Assembly: GCA_946406115.1 (NCBI GenBank)
Contig: OX291557.1
Span: 21,236,501 to 21,300,500, forward strand
Reading direction: 5' to 3'
DNA from: Apoda limacodes
Lineage: Eukaryota > Arthropoda > Insecta > Lepidoptera > Limacodidae
Length of the DNA stretch: 64,000 nucleotides
Position numbers and translations under genes: made by a program. Each line of letters begins with the position of its first letter. The first letter of the stretch is position 1. The notes beneath the pieces were generated by a model that made no database searches, had not been told where the DNA came from, and saw only the letters and a list, made by a program, of their open reading frames with translations. Shown here in pieces: positions 1 through 12,180 of the stretch.

Positions 1-2050
1 TCAGTTTATCATTTCCTCGGATAAATTGACGTTTTCTAAAAACGAAACCTAGCTAGATCGATTTATCGCACACTAAATTTCATGAAAATCGTTGGAGCCG
101 TTTCCGAGATTCAGTAGTAGTAGTTAATTCTTTATTGCAGACAAAATAAAATAAAAGTAGTAAATACAGTTGATTGGTAGAGTACAATTGAGGCGGACAA
201 TATTCAGATTATATATATATTATATACAATAATTGTTTCTTTAAAGGTATTAGATAGATTATTACTTTAGCTGTTTTCCAAAAATCTAGCAACATAATTA
301 GTGCAGTGTTCATTGGCTTTTTAGAAAATTGTGTGGTGTTTCGCCTAAAGTAAGATAAAATATAGGTGATTTTTATTAGGTTTTTGTGTTGTTTAATTTC
401 CTGTTAGACAACTCTTAGTGAAACAGCCTTAATGTTGAGTTGTTCGTCTAGAGTTTCAACTGTTGAGGGTTTATGATTTATTTGACCTTGTCTTATTTAT
501 ATTGGTGTGATTTCGGTAGTATGCTGTTCCATATTCTTAGTGGCCTTCCAGAGTGAGTAGACTGTGTTGCCACTGGTAAGCTTTTGAAAAGTGTTGGATA
601 TAGTATTAAGGTGGTTTTGGATTGTGACGTGAATTCAACTAACGTCTTAATGTGTAGTTCGAGAATCATTTCAGAAATTTTGCGACAAGAAAAACATGTA
701 CTTAATTTTAAAACCTTTCTTTTTTTTAAAAAAAAAGTAGGGTATGAAACATTGAAACAAGAATTTTCGTAAATAAACATTGATATGTAGACTTTAATTA
801 CAGTGCTAACAAGGATTAATAATATCGCCGTGAAAGAAGTTACCATGGTTATGCCCCTGTAATACGGGACCTGTATGCTCTTCATCAAGCCCTGCACTGA
901 TTAACTCATAACTCAAACTCGCACTTATCGCTGCATGTGATATATATCGCGATGGCCGCCGGGCGTCCGCATTCGTTTGCGAACGATAAATAACCGTTTA
1001 TGTATACCTTACTTCCGTCACATGTGCTTTTATGAGTTCTACGTACATATAATTAAAAATAAACTATGGATCGGTGGACTTCTCAACATTACCGAGGTGA
1101 TAGTAATAAATATTGGCAAATTCTATTAACGTACTTTGACTCAGAAAAAAATTACTAAGGTACATGTGGAATTTTTGCATATCTAGGTAACTGTGGTAAC
1201 ACTAAAAGTTTTTAGAACAGCTGGCTAGTTAGAAAGAAATCCAATGAAAAGTTTATTTTAAATTTCGAATTTAGAAATGTTTGGTAAACTGATGTAAATT
1301 TAATTCATCGTCTTCGAATGTTAGTAACAATGTCACCCTTAGGATAGTTTGGTAAATTAGGATTAAGACGAAGAAATAGATCCTTATGATTGACCACTGA
1401 AACCAATCAAAATTGTAAAGTAAGTATATGATGTTTATCTTTTCGTCTGAATTTACGGGTTCGATTGCCGGCTCTAACAGGCCATTTATCAAAAAATTGT
1501 TAAATGCTTTTTACTAAATTTAACTTAAATAAAATAAATGTTCACTTTAGGTAAAATTGGCTGTAATCTAAACTTAATATACTTTCCCTCTAATCCAACC
1601 GCTTTTTCTTTTCACCTCTCCCAAAAACTCGAGAATGGCTCGACCGTTTTTTTTTAAAATTTATGTGTGTACCTACCTCTGTTTGAGGTATAAGCCAATG
1701 TTTAGGCAGGACAAAGTCTGTCAGATCAGCTAGTATTAATATAGCAAGTAAGTGATATGTAACAATGTATAGTGAATGTAACAACTTTTGTTAGGTAAAC
1801 AAATAAATAAAAAGAAATATCACTTTTTGATGCAAAAAATAATTATGCAGTATTATTGCAATTGCGAATAAGGCACTATACTATATATATTCTGAGATAA
1901 ACATAAGAACTTTTAAGGCAGATAAAAGAAATAGGTAATTGTCTTTAAACACAAATAAATTCATATTGAGTAGTTTAAGTAAATACTCAAATTTCACAAG
2001 TTTAGGATGCAGAACCATCACAAAAATATTTTTGTTTTATTTTCGATACC
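1..2050. other. Anonymous AT-rich stretch
   Basis: I see no gene here. Short open frames on both strands have no recognisable motif. A minus-strand peptide near 500-560 reads PLRIWNSILPKS, which resembles the RLWNSLP block at the C-terminus of LINE reverse transcriptases, but it is too short to call. Confidence 0.4.
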
Positions 2051-2108
2051 ATGTGATCGCTTACCATAAGTCGGACAGCTAGCTTGTTTGCCACCCTAGT
2101 GGTATAAA
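2051..2108 (+). repeat. Degenerate LINE 3' tail fragment
   Basis: This short piece matches the extreme 3' end of the CR1/Jockey-like LINE tail seen better at 39529 and 44590. It keeps the block GCTTGTTTGCCACC followed by TAGTGGTATAAAA. It is heavily mutated and carries no coding part. Confidence 0.6.
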
Positions 2109-2264
2109 ATTTAAACCAGCTATTGTTACAAATTTAACTTAATTTTAAGGAGAATAAAGTTTCAAATGAGATAGCTTTTTAGTGATTCTGACGGACATTA
2201 ACGTTGACTATCATCTTTATACAAAGACATAATGAAGATTTTTATCAATAGAACACGTTTGAAT

Positions 2265-2345
2265 AACAATAAAAACCGACCAAGTGCGTGTAGTTCGCAG
2301 GCACACACGCATTAAGGCGCAGTCACTACTTAACTAGCGCCGCCA
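2265..2345 (+). repeat. Fragment of the CCGGCCAAGTGCG dispersed repeat
   Basis: The stretch around ACCGACCAAGTGCG followed by a GCACAC-rich segment resembles the 5' end of the lepidopteran dispersed repeat seen more completely at 13146-13915. Only the head is recognisable. Confidence 0.45.
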
Positions 2346-3699
2346 AAAGATATTCTTTATTTGCTCTTTGTACAAATCACATTTTGAAATTGTTACAAAC
2401 CAATTATTCAGCATTAGTGACAAGCTATTTTTTGAACGTTATACAACTACAAAAACGCTGCTAAAAACGGTCACTTACAGCAAAAACACTATCTACAACT
2501 CACAGGTATATTCAAGATTCAATATATTACGTTTTAAACATAGCTTGTTACTGGTACCTAATTCTCACTTCATCCGAGATAATCTCGTATTAGAGATTAT
2601 CTGGAAGGCATTATCTCGACTGTAAAATTTCGATCGTCGACATCATTTTCGCGTTTACTGTATTCTCACTATCAATCGCAACAACCTTCGAACAAAATGT
2701 CGTTCGAAGCGGTGGAATGTTGCCATTGTAAACCGGTTAGGCTATGAGGTGCGTTCCGTTGCAAAGTTGTAGAGCGTTTTTAAAAACGCCTATTCTAATA
2801 TGCTTCTTTTGATAAATTAAAAAAGGGTACGGTGACTACAAAATGTTTGAAGCAACATTTTACTTGTGTTTAATCATTATTAACGAGGAAATAATAAGTA
2901 TAACTAAATTTGTAAACTAAATCCCTATTTCGAGAAATTGCTTTCATCTTTAAACGAAACGTATTTGGACATAAATAAAAAAAAACTCTGTTTGTTTTTG
3001 TTGTGTGTTTTATTAGTTTATTTGGTTGAGAATTTTAGGTTATTCTTATTTTTCAACGGTGTAATTATGTTTATTAAATGTTTTTCACATAAAATTAACA
3101 CCTAGTAATATCAAAATACTACGCAGCACTAAAGATGTCGGTGCCGGACCTCAAACATTTTTGTGTATGTGATGTAATCTAGTGTTTGTTGTGATGGAAA
3201 TCAATAGAAATAGAAGAATATTATTGTCATGGGCGACTTTGATAATTACAAAAAACGGCCAATCAATCAATTGAGAAAAGACTAGTAATGTATTATGAAG
3301 GTAATAAAGGTAAAAAAAATATCATATTTGGTAATATAAGTCATTTTTTCCGCCCTTTTAATTACTCTGACCTACATTTTAGACATTTACTTTAGATTTT
3401 AGAACATATAGTTCACGCTAAGAGTAGAATTAATGTTTAGAACCCAATCATTTTGAACTAAATTTGTCATGATTCGAATGCGAGATGTAGTCTCGAACGG
3501 TCCCGACCACTCGAAGCAGTTCGAGCGCCTTGCGTTCGAGAAATGTCGGATTCGACATTACCAGAATTGCTAAACTACATTTTCGTTCGAGAAAAGTTTA
3601 AATTCCTACTTTATTTCGAATTCGTGATCAATTCGTGATCGCGTGAGAATTGGCTCCCTGGTTCTACATTACCTTTTTAGTGCATCTTTTCGAAGCCAG
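2346..3699. other. Anonymous AT-rich stretch
   Basis: No gene, tandem repeat or inverted repeat is evident. The 85-codon open frame at 2368-2625 has no recognisable motif. Confidence 0.4.
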
Positions 3700-4026
3700 T
3701 TGTTTTTTTTTTGTTAAAAAGTTTTTATTTTTTACTATTGAGTAACGAATTGCTTTTTTTCGCGTACACTATTCATTCGTTCGTTCACTTGCAACAAAAT
3801 TTTATACAATCATCAACATAAAAGGCGTTTTACTAGTTCCAAATTACAATTCACTAGTTTTAAATTCACAACATAAATATGGGCCCACCTCGGAAGTATA
3901 CATACCCTTTTAAATAAACAAAAAAATTTTGAAAATCTGTCTATATATAAAGGAGTTATGGCCAACATACATATAAAAAAATACAAATATCTGAATTGAA
4001 AACCTCGTCCTTTTTTGAAGTCAGTT
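3700..4026 (+). repeat. Truncated copy of the AACCGGCTTC inverted-repeat MITE
   Basis: This shares long blocks with the fuller copy at 19768-20123: GTAACGAATTGCTTTTTTT, then CAATCATCAACAT, AAAGGCGTTT and ACTAGTTCCAA. It ends in CCTTTTTTGAAGTCAGTT, the decayed right terminus. The left terminus is missing. Confidence 0.7.
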
Positions 4027-4462
4027 TAAAAGCATTTTGAAGACCTGCCTGACGACACCCCACACGATCATCCCTTAGTTCTATGTATTAAAGCTACCCG
4101 TAAAAATTTGTTTTCTTAGTTTAATTAAAAAACTAAACAGTGATCAACAAAAGGAAATTTTATCAAAACCGATTAAAAGATGGTAGAAATTATGAGGCTG
4201 TGACATACGAGTCAGATATGAATTAATTGTAAGAATACCGCATTTGCAATTTGGCTACAGAACCTAAAAATTGAAATATTGCAATACACGTATAAAAGGA
4301 TAGTAAAGAATTCGGGTTAAACAACTTTTTTTTGAGATTTGAAAGAATTACAAAAGCCAGGAAACTAAGGGTTCCCTAGCCGTAGATGTTTATTTAGTTT
4401 ACGTAGTATTGAAAAACTAAAAATTGTAGATATTCATATAATGGTCTATTATGTGTGTTTAT

Positions 4463-4504
4463 ATTTATTTATGTATGTATGTATGTATGTACGTATGTAT
4501 GCAT
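4463..4504. repeat. TATG microsatellite
   Basis: An imperfect run of TATG units directly abuts the dispersed repeat that follows. A similar CATACATA tract borders the related repeat copy near 22825, so the run may be part of that repeat's end. Confidence 0.7.
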
Positions 4505-4690
4505 ATCGTCACGACTTCAATCCCCCGAAGGTGGCAGCCAGCGGCTGAACACACACCTATACCTAAAGTGGGGGACAATCTCTTACCACCAACCAATTTA
4601 GTCCTGCGTGACAGGTAATGAGTCCACATCGCCCCGGAACAATGCTTCTGTCTAATGCAGTGTATGTGCCACTGTGAGTTTTTAACGCTA
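4505..4690 (+). repeat. Dispersed repeat, copy 1
   Basis: This stretch (start ATATCGTCACGACTTCAATC, then a GTGGGGGACAATCTC block and CCACCAACC) is the reverse complement of a related, diverged copy at 22695-22830. A third degenerate copy lies near 7825-7915. It is non-coding. I do not recognise the class. Confidence 0.6.
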
Positions 4691-5663
4691 CTACCGCGTT
4701 CGCGTCAACGAAATACATGTATGGAAATAAAGTAGCGCCTCTAGCGGACGCGTTTCGAGACGAGTTTTTCTTATAGGACTTTTAATGAATACGCGAACGT
4801 AATAGAAGAGTTACAAATACACAAAAACTCACATTAGCCACACAGGTCCATTGTCGTAAACCTCCGTATTCAGTTAAGTAAGTTATAATAAAATATAAAT
4901 CCAGAGATAGCATATGCAAACTATGAGAAGTTACGAACTTGACTGTTTTTTTTAGATTATAAAACTCATGCTCAAATAGTCTCTTACTTTACATGATAAA
5001 ATACATAATTAAACTAGTTTGGTTTAAATAACACATAACGTATTGTCAGAAATATAAAAAAAAATTAAAGCTTGAAAAGTATGACCTCAATAAATATCTA
5101 AATAATACAAACACATTATCCTCACGAACGACAAGTTGCATTCAACGACATCGTGAAAGGTTGTGTGTGAGCAATCAGCTGATCCTACAATTTAAATACC
5201 AAACAATGGCACTAACTTTACCTAAGTATACACTATTGAGCAACAAACAGTATTAATCCTTATTATGTGGCAACTGATGCTTGCTATGACAGGGTTATAT
5301 AGTACTCATGCACAGTTTACATATATTATACATATGTAATATAATACTAATACAATAAAATAAAAACAAACATATAGTGCATGAAACTTTTCTGACCAGG
5401 TGGTCAAAAATCTAAAGTACAGTCGCCTAATTGAAATGGTGTGATCGTGATGAAAACCTACTACGACACTAGCGACCAAACACCCGAGGTCAGAGGGTCA
5501 GAAAAGTTTTTTGTACTGTACTTTACTATCACATCAAGTTGGCTACATTCGCCATTTCACATTTCAGTTTTAAAAATTTGCACAAGTTGGATCAATAGGT
5601 AGTCACTTCTAGATTTCATATAAATATAACAAATGAAAAACATCCAATAAGATAATGCAAATA
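4691..5663. other. Anonymous AT-rich stretch
   Basis: Nothing recognisable was seen apart from low-complexity AT runs. Confidence 0.4.
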
Positions 5664-6078
5664 CAGTCGACTCTCGTTAATTCGAAACTTTTTTTTTTAT
5701 ACCACTAAGGTGGCAAACAAGCCTACGGTCCGCCTGATGGTAAGCGGTCACCGTAGCCTATGGACGCTTCCAACACCAAGGGCATCACTCGCGCGTTGCC
5801 GACCCTTCAGAAATAACTAATAACTTCTTTTTTGAAGAACCCCATACTGTAGTCCTTAGAGAAAACCTTGGCATGGAGCTCATTCCACAACCTAAGCGTT
5901 CGCGGGAGGAAGTTTCTCTGAAACCGCACTGTACGCGACCATTTCGGTTCTTTAAATTTAATTCCTATTTTAAGAGGGACTCTTAAAATTTAACGAATTA
6001 TCGAGTGATTGAAAAATCAAATGGTTCGAAATTTGTGAGAAAAAATAAATAAAACTTCGAATTATTAAGTGTTGATCA
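5664..6078. mobile_element. Possible pogo/Tigger-like inverted-repeat element with a LINE end inside
   Basis: The left end CAGTCGACTCTCGTTAATTC resembles termini of pogo-like elements. A degraded inverted copy near 6056-6078 starts TTCGAATTATTAAGTG; by hand the two 23-bp ends agree at about 15 positions. Between them lies the LINE 3' end at 5688-5950. No transposase is present, so this would be a non-autonomous copy. Confidence 0.4.
5688..5950 (-). mobile_element. CR1/Jockey-like LINE 3' end, copy with poly-A
   Basis: Read on the minus strand, this is the last part of the LINE open frame (the NYLPRTLRLWNELSAKVF region as seen at 59700-59790), then a 3' UTR containing GGGTCGGCAACGCGCGAG and CCACCTTAGTGGTAT, then poly-A. 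It is 5'-truncated, as expected for target-primed insertion. The coding part is too short to function. Confidence 0.8.
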
Positions 6079-6431
6079 ATTATTACGACGACGAGACGAG
6101 GAAATTCACCTTTAGTAGTTCTTTTCCGTACTCCAGTTTTTCTTCGAATTACCGCAGATTTGAATTATCAAAAGTTTTACAACATGGTTTTGTTTTGCAA
6201 TTCTTCAGGAACCTTATCGAGAACAGTCTCGAACTATTCGAACTCTGGAATTCGAGAGAAAAATGTACGTACATTTACGGGTTTCGACAGGTAAGTCCAA
6301 CCTTCATAAATTTTTCTCGAGACTGTTCCCAATAAGATACCACAGTTCGTATTTTTCCTATAAATTTGTCACAAAAACTACGTTGTTACGCGATCTATTT
6401 TAATAAGCCTTAAAGTCAAAGTCATTTTTTG

Positions 6432-6603
6432 ACGTGACAACGTCTTATAAATTGGTTTGCCGGGTGACACTTCAAGAAACTGCGTTACGCTCCGCTCACG
6501 TTATGCGCTCACAATGAGAGCGAGTGAGAGGCACGCGGCATGGTTAGCCCGCCTAAGAGCGAGAGAGACAGACATAAAAAGTGAAAGGCACAAGTTGTCA
6601 CGT
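6432..6603 (+). mobile_element. 172-bp MITE, subfamily A, copy 1
   Basis: The element has perfect 10-bp terminal inverted repeats, ACGTGACAAC and GTTGTCACGT. Its GC-rich core contains TACGCTCCGCTCACGTTATG and a run of GAGCGAGAGAGACAGAC. A nearly identical copy lies at 43607-43777, and subfamily B copies lie at 24422 and 55499. There is no coding capacity. No target-site duplication is obvious; a T-rich tract precedes every copy. Confidence 0.85.
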
Positions 6604-6767
6604 TACAATGTTAATAATATTACGATTAATAGCAATGGTTTTTTTTAATGCAGAAAATGTACAAGTCATATTCAAATACATTTTTAAAGAATACATTTTC
6701 GTACCTTGCAATAACAAAATTAAAAATTCTTACATCAATAAATAACCATTAAGGAGCTATTCAAAAT

Positions 6768-7312
6768 ATAAATTTGTTCTTTAATGTCATGTATGCTTTG
6801 TCGACTAAGATTTTTTTTAATCTATTTCAGAATGTCACTAATGACGGTGCCTCTTTTATTTGGTTATTTAGTTTATTGTAGATTTCAACACCTACCGCCT
6901 TTAGTGATAACGTTGCAACGAGGAAAAGAAAATTTCCTGTCGATGAACCTTGTGGTACCTAGTGCACATTCTCCTCTTCCTCCGTCAATCGAAACAATTT
7001 GATTTTTTGATTTTTAGGCAGTTATCAGTAACCCCATAATGTTCCAGTTTTAGTGCCAACAGTTAATGGTCAACTGAGTCAAAGGCACGTGATAAATCAC
7101 AAAATATGGCCGCCACTTGTTTTTTTCAGTTCTATTTCTTTTAGAATTTAAAATAATACTGCACGTGCTGCATCAACTGTGGACCTGCCTTGACGGTACG
7201 CATATTGATGCTCATGGAGTAATTTATTTTGTTTGAAATATTCTGTGAGTCTTTCAGTAGCACCAAATTCTACGACTTTGGATATTGAGGGAACAAGAGA
7301 TTAGTAGAACAA
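6768..7312 (-). pseudogene. Decayed LINE reverse transcriptase fragment
   Basis: On the minus strand, conceptual reading across frames gives reverse transcriptase blocks in the right order. These are EFGATERLTEYFKQNKLLHE, then HQYAYRQGRSTVDAARA, then the motif A region FCDLSRAFDSVDH (catalytic Asp present), then the motif B region VPQGSSTGNFLFLV. After motif B the sequence jumps to GVEIYNKLNNQIKEAPSLVT, which resembles the C-terminal tail of Jockey-type LINEs. The palm motif C (YxDD) and the connection are therefore deleted. Several stops and frameshifts interrupt it. It belongs to a different LINE family from the 59-kb copy, and no poly-A or 3' UTR was located. Confidence 0.75.
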
Positions 7313-8012
7313 TAAATCCATTTGAAGTTTATTATACTACATAGTTTTAAAAAAAACCCAGGTACTCGAGGAGAGGTGTCTTGACAGTCAAATGATACCC
7401 AAAGTGGTCCTATCCTATCCTTTTAGAATATTATTCTTGACGAAACTTAAAAGGAAAAAAAAAACTACAAATAAACTATTTTTGTTTCGTGAATAATTAA
7501 TCGTTTATTTATGCGGCGTGGTCATCTCGCATGCGCATATCAATAATAATAATCGGGTGCGCACGCGCATCTCCGCTGCGCTGCAATCTTATACTCGCAG
7601 ATACAACAGTTACAGAACACATGATGGGATGAGCACGGGCAGGTTTATATAGGGCTCTAAAGTTCAACCAATCTTATTTCTTATACCCCGTCAAAAACTG
7701 GAAACTATTAACAAGTATTTAATTTTACCACTAGTACCGTGACTTTCGTAATTTAGTTGGGTTATATATGTATAAAGCTACCTTATCACAGCTCTCTGCC
7801 TTAATGCAGATACACTATATTATTAGAAGCAGAGTTGCAGCGATAGGATCATCATCGTAGCATCATACAGGTTTAAAGTGGTTGGTGAAAAGAGGCTGCC
7901 ACTCACATTATAATGTATAAAACAGTGACGTATGTTTGATTACTAAACGACACATATAAAGCCGCTGTATATATAAAACTGGCAATTTATTATGTTTGAA
8001 ACAACTTAAAAG
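7313..8012. other. Non-coding stretch with a degenerate dispersed repeat
   Basis: About 7825-7915 holds a poor copy of the repeat at 22695 (GGTTGGTGAAAAGAGGCTG). Nothing else is recognisable. Confidence 0.4.
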
Positions 8013-8013
8013 T

Positions 8014-8300
8014 AACTATACTAATATTATAATGCAAAGTTTCGATGGATATATGTTTGTTACACAATTACGCCTGAACGGCTGAACGGATCTGGATGCA
8101 ATTTGGCACTGATTTAGAATATAGTCTGGTATAGCATATACATATGTTTTTTTGATCCTTAAAAAATTCAAAAGTTTTCGCGAGAATAACGATAACCGAA
8201 TTCTACTTAAACGCACTATAGCTACAGCTTTAGCTGCTACTGCTATAGCTACCCGAATTAAGGGCGGGCGGGGTGATGCTGGCAAATTAAGTATGACGTA
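8014..8300 (+). mobile_element. Helitron-like 5' end, non-autonomous
   Basis: The start ACTATACTAATATTATAAT resembles the usual 5' terminus of lepidopteran Helitrons. It is followed by a block with CTGAACGGCTGAACGGATC. A clear CTAG 3' end was not fixed, so the right boundary is approximate. The open frames across it (8016-8312 minus and 8152-8355 plus) have no known motif. Confidence 0.5.
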
Positions 8301-9642
8301 TAATTTTTGCAAAATTAATATTAAAATATATATTGAAATGATGTCTATAAATTAAAAATTAAAAGAGTATGTAAGTAGAAGCCTAGAACATACTAAATCA
8401 TATGGAAGTTGATAGTAGTGCAAATAAGGGTAGAGAGCAGTCTGCCCAGAAGTGATATCGCGCTAGACCGTTTATAATTCAACAACAATAAACAGCTAGT
8501 TAATTGCAAGGCTGTCACTGGTGCAGTATATGGTAATGAGGCGCAGGGATCGCAGCTTCATGGACAATATCTCTCGACGACGGTGAAAGGTAAATTAGAT
8601 ATGGTGAAACTCACTAGCTGTTGGCGAGATAGTTTTAGTTTGATTTATAGAAGTACAGATATTTTTTTCCTTTGATACGAAATCAGCGCAAATATACCTT
8701 ACATTTCACAATATTAACATATACGAGTATTTATTTATTGTGTGTCGACGATTTACCCTTTTTGCCGTACAAATCATATAACTCCTTAACTATTCCACTA
8801 TATATGCCAATATCTTCTAAGATGAATTACCATGCATCAAATTGACGTTGGTTGAAATAGCGACAGTGATTTGTTGTATTGCCAAGGAAGTACTTCCTAC
8901 CTTAAGACTGCTTGGTAAAATTATTGGCATAATCGCGCGTTCAGAATGGCATGAGACCTTTTGGAACTGAGGAACGTCTGACTGCTATAACGTCGGCAAA
9001 CTTGCGTCATATATGACTGATTGAACAAATAAATGAATGATGAATATTTAAAATTCTTTGATAATTTTACTTTTACTCTCTAGAACTGTCATTTTGGAAA
9101 AGGTCCCTTTTTTTCCTTTTTGACCGCGCTCGGATTATGAAGTTGGAGATAAGACTGCTTTAGTAGATTGTACTGTAGTGCAATGCGTTATATTTTTGGA
9201 TCTTTGTATTATTAAGGAATCAATCAATTTCCAATAAACGTTTGATTTAATAAATACAGTTTAATAAGACAGATATAATACTCATATTTTTTTACAAATA
9301 AAAATTAACATTTTTGAAGCATGTCAAAATTTACCTGTACCTACCTTTAAATCGCTTCATTCTATGGCTTAACAGGCACAACCTAGTGTTTACTCTGGCT
9401 AGACAGTGTCGCAGCGATAGGTTCACTACATGCGCTTTCAGGTATTACCTGCACAATCTTAGCAACTGACACCAATACCTTTTTATCAGGTCCATCTTGC
9501 TTATGTGAAAGTTAGCTAAACTTGTAGCGGGCTCAGTTAGGAAAGACGAAACAGTCTCTGTAACTTTTACTTTAGCTTCTTTATGCGGAGGACGTGGTCA
9601 TCTTCAGTATACACTAGCTAGTTGCTCGTAGTAGTACACGAG
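8301..9642. other. Anonymous stretch with weak repeat traces
   Basis: Short GC-richer islands near 8500-8600 and 9370-9480 look like very old repeat fragments. I cannot assign them. No gene is seen. Confidence 0.35.
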
Positions 9643-9765
9643 TTTTTTTTTACATTAAGCACAGCGCCATCTGCCTTCAAACTAAGCAAAGCTTGCACAT
9701 TTACACTATGGATACCAGACAAAAACATCCAGACTAAAGACAAACACAAATGCTCATCACGTGAC
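9643..9765 (-). repeat. SINE 3' part, partial copy
   Basis: It matches the SINE at 44080-44337 in the blocks ACAGCGCCATCTG, AAGCAAAGCTTG, ATGGATACCAGAC and AAGACAAACACAAATG. The tRNA-like head seen in the 44-kb copy is missing here. Confidence 0.7.
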
Positions 9766-12090
9766 TGTTTTTCATATACGGAAAAAAAACCCACACCTCT
9801 CGATTTGAGCCACGGAGCCTTATTATGTCCTTACTTCATTTTTTACGCCACAAAATAAGGTTTAAGTGAGGGTATTTAGAAATTTTAAATTTACTTGGAA
9901 ATTGTATTATTTGAAAACGGCGGAAATTACAAATTTAATAGAGGAAAAACCATTAATTGGTGCAAACGAAAGCCTCCTTTTCCAGTAAATAAACACGAGG
10001 ACCTGCTAATTTTAATCATGGGTACAGTTAGTAATGTCATTCCCACCCATAGAGACCGCAGCACCTCAATAAAACACAGAGAAAACGACGACACCAGCGC
10101 ATATAGCAGCCACATTTATTTTACTTTCGCATCGTCTATCGGGACCATAAGACTACTGTGCGCAATAATTTTAATATTTAATCACATTATAACAATATCT
10201 TGTCTCTGTTAAAACAACTGTGTTTTGCAAGATCTTTGTTGAGTCTGCGAGAATAAATCTCCAACAGACATATACGTACATGCTGCAAAGCATAGAGCCA
10301 TCCAAGCCATTTCTGAAAAATAAAATGGTCGCAAAAGTGTGACAGGGGAAGCGAAACTTTAGTGTCTGGTCTAAAGGAAATTAGACCACAGGCTAAAGTT
10401 ATCTTTTTCTAAAGTGTGGTCAATTTTGTAAGGCTATTGTGCAGTCCATAGAACAGATAACAGAACTTGAAGTCTATGGTGCAAAGACAACTATTCAATT
10501 ACAATAAATATAGAGTAAATCATAACATAAGCACACATAATAATGAGATAAAAGCTTGGTTGTACCATCAGTCGCTATATTTTTTGTATAAGGAAAAAAT
10601 TATGGGCTAATGAAATGAAGAAAAACGCCTGGGATAAGTGAAATAAGTAATTATGTCATTTATACAATAAATAAAATACAAATATAACAAAATTAATAAA
10701 CACGATTATCGCTACATACAAGTATGGGGCAGTCATACAGTGTAGTGGACAGGGACTGAGTTTAAGTAGGGGAGCGCAGTCAGTGAGAGCCCACTAATCA
10801 TGTAGCTGACTAATGGCACCGTTCTTAGCCCGTATAGGCCGACATCAGATATTGCACATCAAACATTAATAATGAGAAGGAATTAAAAAAAAAAAAAGAA
10901 ACGAGCGTCATTTTAGCGGCGCGGGACTTGCTACAAACGCATGGACGAGTTACAGGGAGCCGTGTAAAGGTCAACGCATACAAGACTGCCGTGTGTAAAA
11001 TAAATAATTCCTGTTGGAAATCGGAACGCGACGCACATTTGCGCTTCGCAGTGGTATCATGCGCACAACGCGTGGACCTTGGTACGAACAACGGGATCAC
11101 ACCCGACACAGATAACTGCAACTATTTATGTTACTGCTGCTTATGTTGAATTTATCAATATCGTAAACATAAATAGCACACAGCGCTGCGGACGCGACGC
11201 AAGCTTGGTCGGTCTACCGACCATCTCGTTCATTTATGTTATTATTATGTAACAGCTATGTATGCAGAATGAGACTTGTAATGTAAAATTAATGTTACTA
11301 CAATTTCTTAGCTTATACTTCAGGCTTTTTACTAGGAGATTTCAAAATAGGAAGATAAAAATGGAGTTAAAGTATGGATCGTTGATGAGGATTCTAAAAA
11401 AATTGTATAAGTCAATTTGAGTAAATGTATATGTTATATGTCAATTTATGGATTAAAAGCTTTATGAATATTTTTTTACTTTAAGTAAAAAGTCTTCAAG
11501 TCCTAAAGATTTTTGGTTTTATTATTATATATTTTGAAAGATAAGTAAAGATGAAAAGAGAGGTACTGGTTTGATCTCACTTTCTTTCGAGGTTGCCGAC
11601 GACTCCTTATTTTTTCATGACAAATAAAATATAGAAGGACAAATTGTTTCGTCATTGTGCGCAAAAAGATCTCACTCAAGACACACACACACTGTCGTAA
11701 AAGGCGACTAAAATATACCGGAGCATGGGTACCAGCGTTTACTAATACTAAAAGAATCACTACAATCTTCAACCCTAACCATAAGAATATGGCAAATCGT
11801 CTGTGCGTATTTTTTTTCATAGCCTACTAAAACAACATTTGCCAGGTCAGCTAGGATGCAAAAAAAGCAGCACTAAATTTTCGGTGGCTATAAAAAATGT
11901 TTTTGCTACACATTTAAAAATATAGAAATAATATAAAATAAATTCTCACAGACAAAAAACACAACTTACTAACTTAAACTTTAAGACAAGGTACAATATA
12001 AAATTCGCAAACAATTCACATCAAATATAAAAGGAATGACAAAAAAATTTAACAGACTTAAAATATCTACTAAAGAGAAAATAATAAGCC
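9766..12090. other. Anonymous stretch
   Basis: Two 105-codon frames (9895-10212 plus, 11503-11820 minus) have no recognisable domain. The segment 10900-11110 is richer in GC and CpG than its surroundings, but its two overlapping antisense frames show no motif. I make no gene call. Confidence 0.35.
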
Positions 12091-12180
12091 TTCATAGTGA
12101 CAGAATATTGAGCTACGTGTTGTCTTCATAGTGACAGAATATTGAGCTACGTGTTTTCTTCGCCTTGCCATCGGATGCCA
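12091..12180. repeat. Tandem duplication of a MITE terminal segment
   Basis: A 31-bp unit (TTCATAGTGACAGAATATTG and onward) occurs twice with a 34-bp period (12091-12121 and 12125-12155). The unit and the sequence after it (TTGCCATCGGATGCC) resemble the inner terminal region of the inverted-repeat element at 23533-23692, so this is a duplicated, truncated relative. Confidence 0.7.

Noticed and set aside
493..897. A 134-codon minus-strand frame with hydrophobic stretches, ending PLRIWNSILPKSHQYK.
   Set aside because: Most of it is AT-driven and matches nothing. Only the last dozen residues recall a LINE C-terminus, which is too little for a feature call.
9895..10212. A 105-codon plus-strand frame.
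   Set aside because: No domain, no codon bias and no splice or start context. It overlaps an antisense frame, as expected for chance frames.
10825..11149. A CpG- and GC-richer patch with overlapping frames, considered as a promoter or first exon.
   Set aside because: No consistent start, splice donor or protein similarity could be seen. Composition alone is not enough.
11503..11820. A 105-codon minus-strand frame with a hydrophobic segment resembling a membrane anchor.
   Set aside because: The plus strand here looks like an old dispersed repeat (GGAGCATGGGTACCAGCG) and the frame has no recognisable motif.
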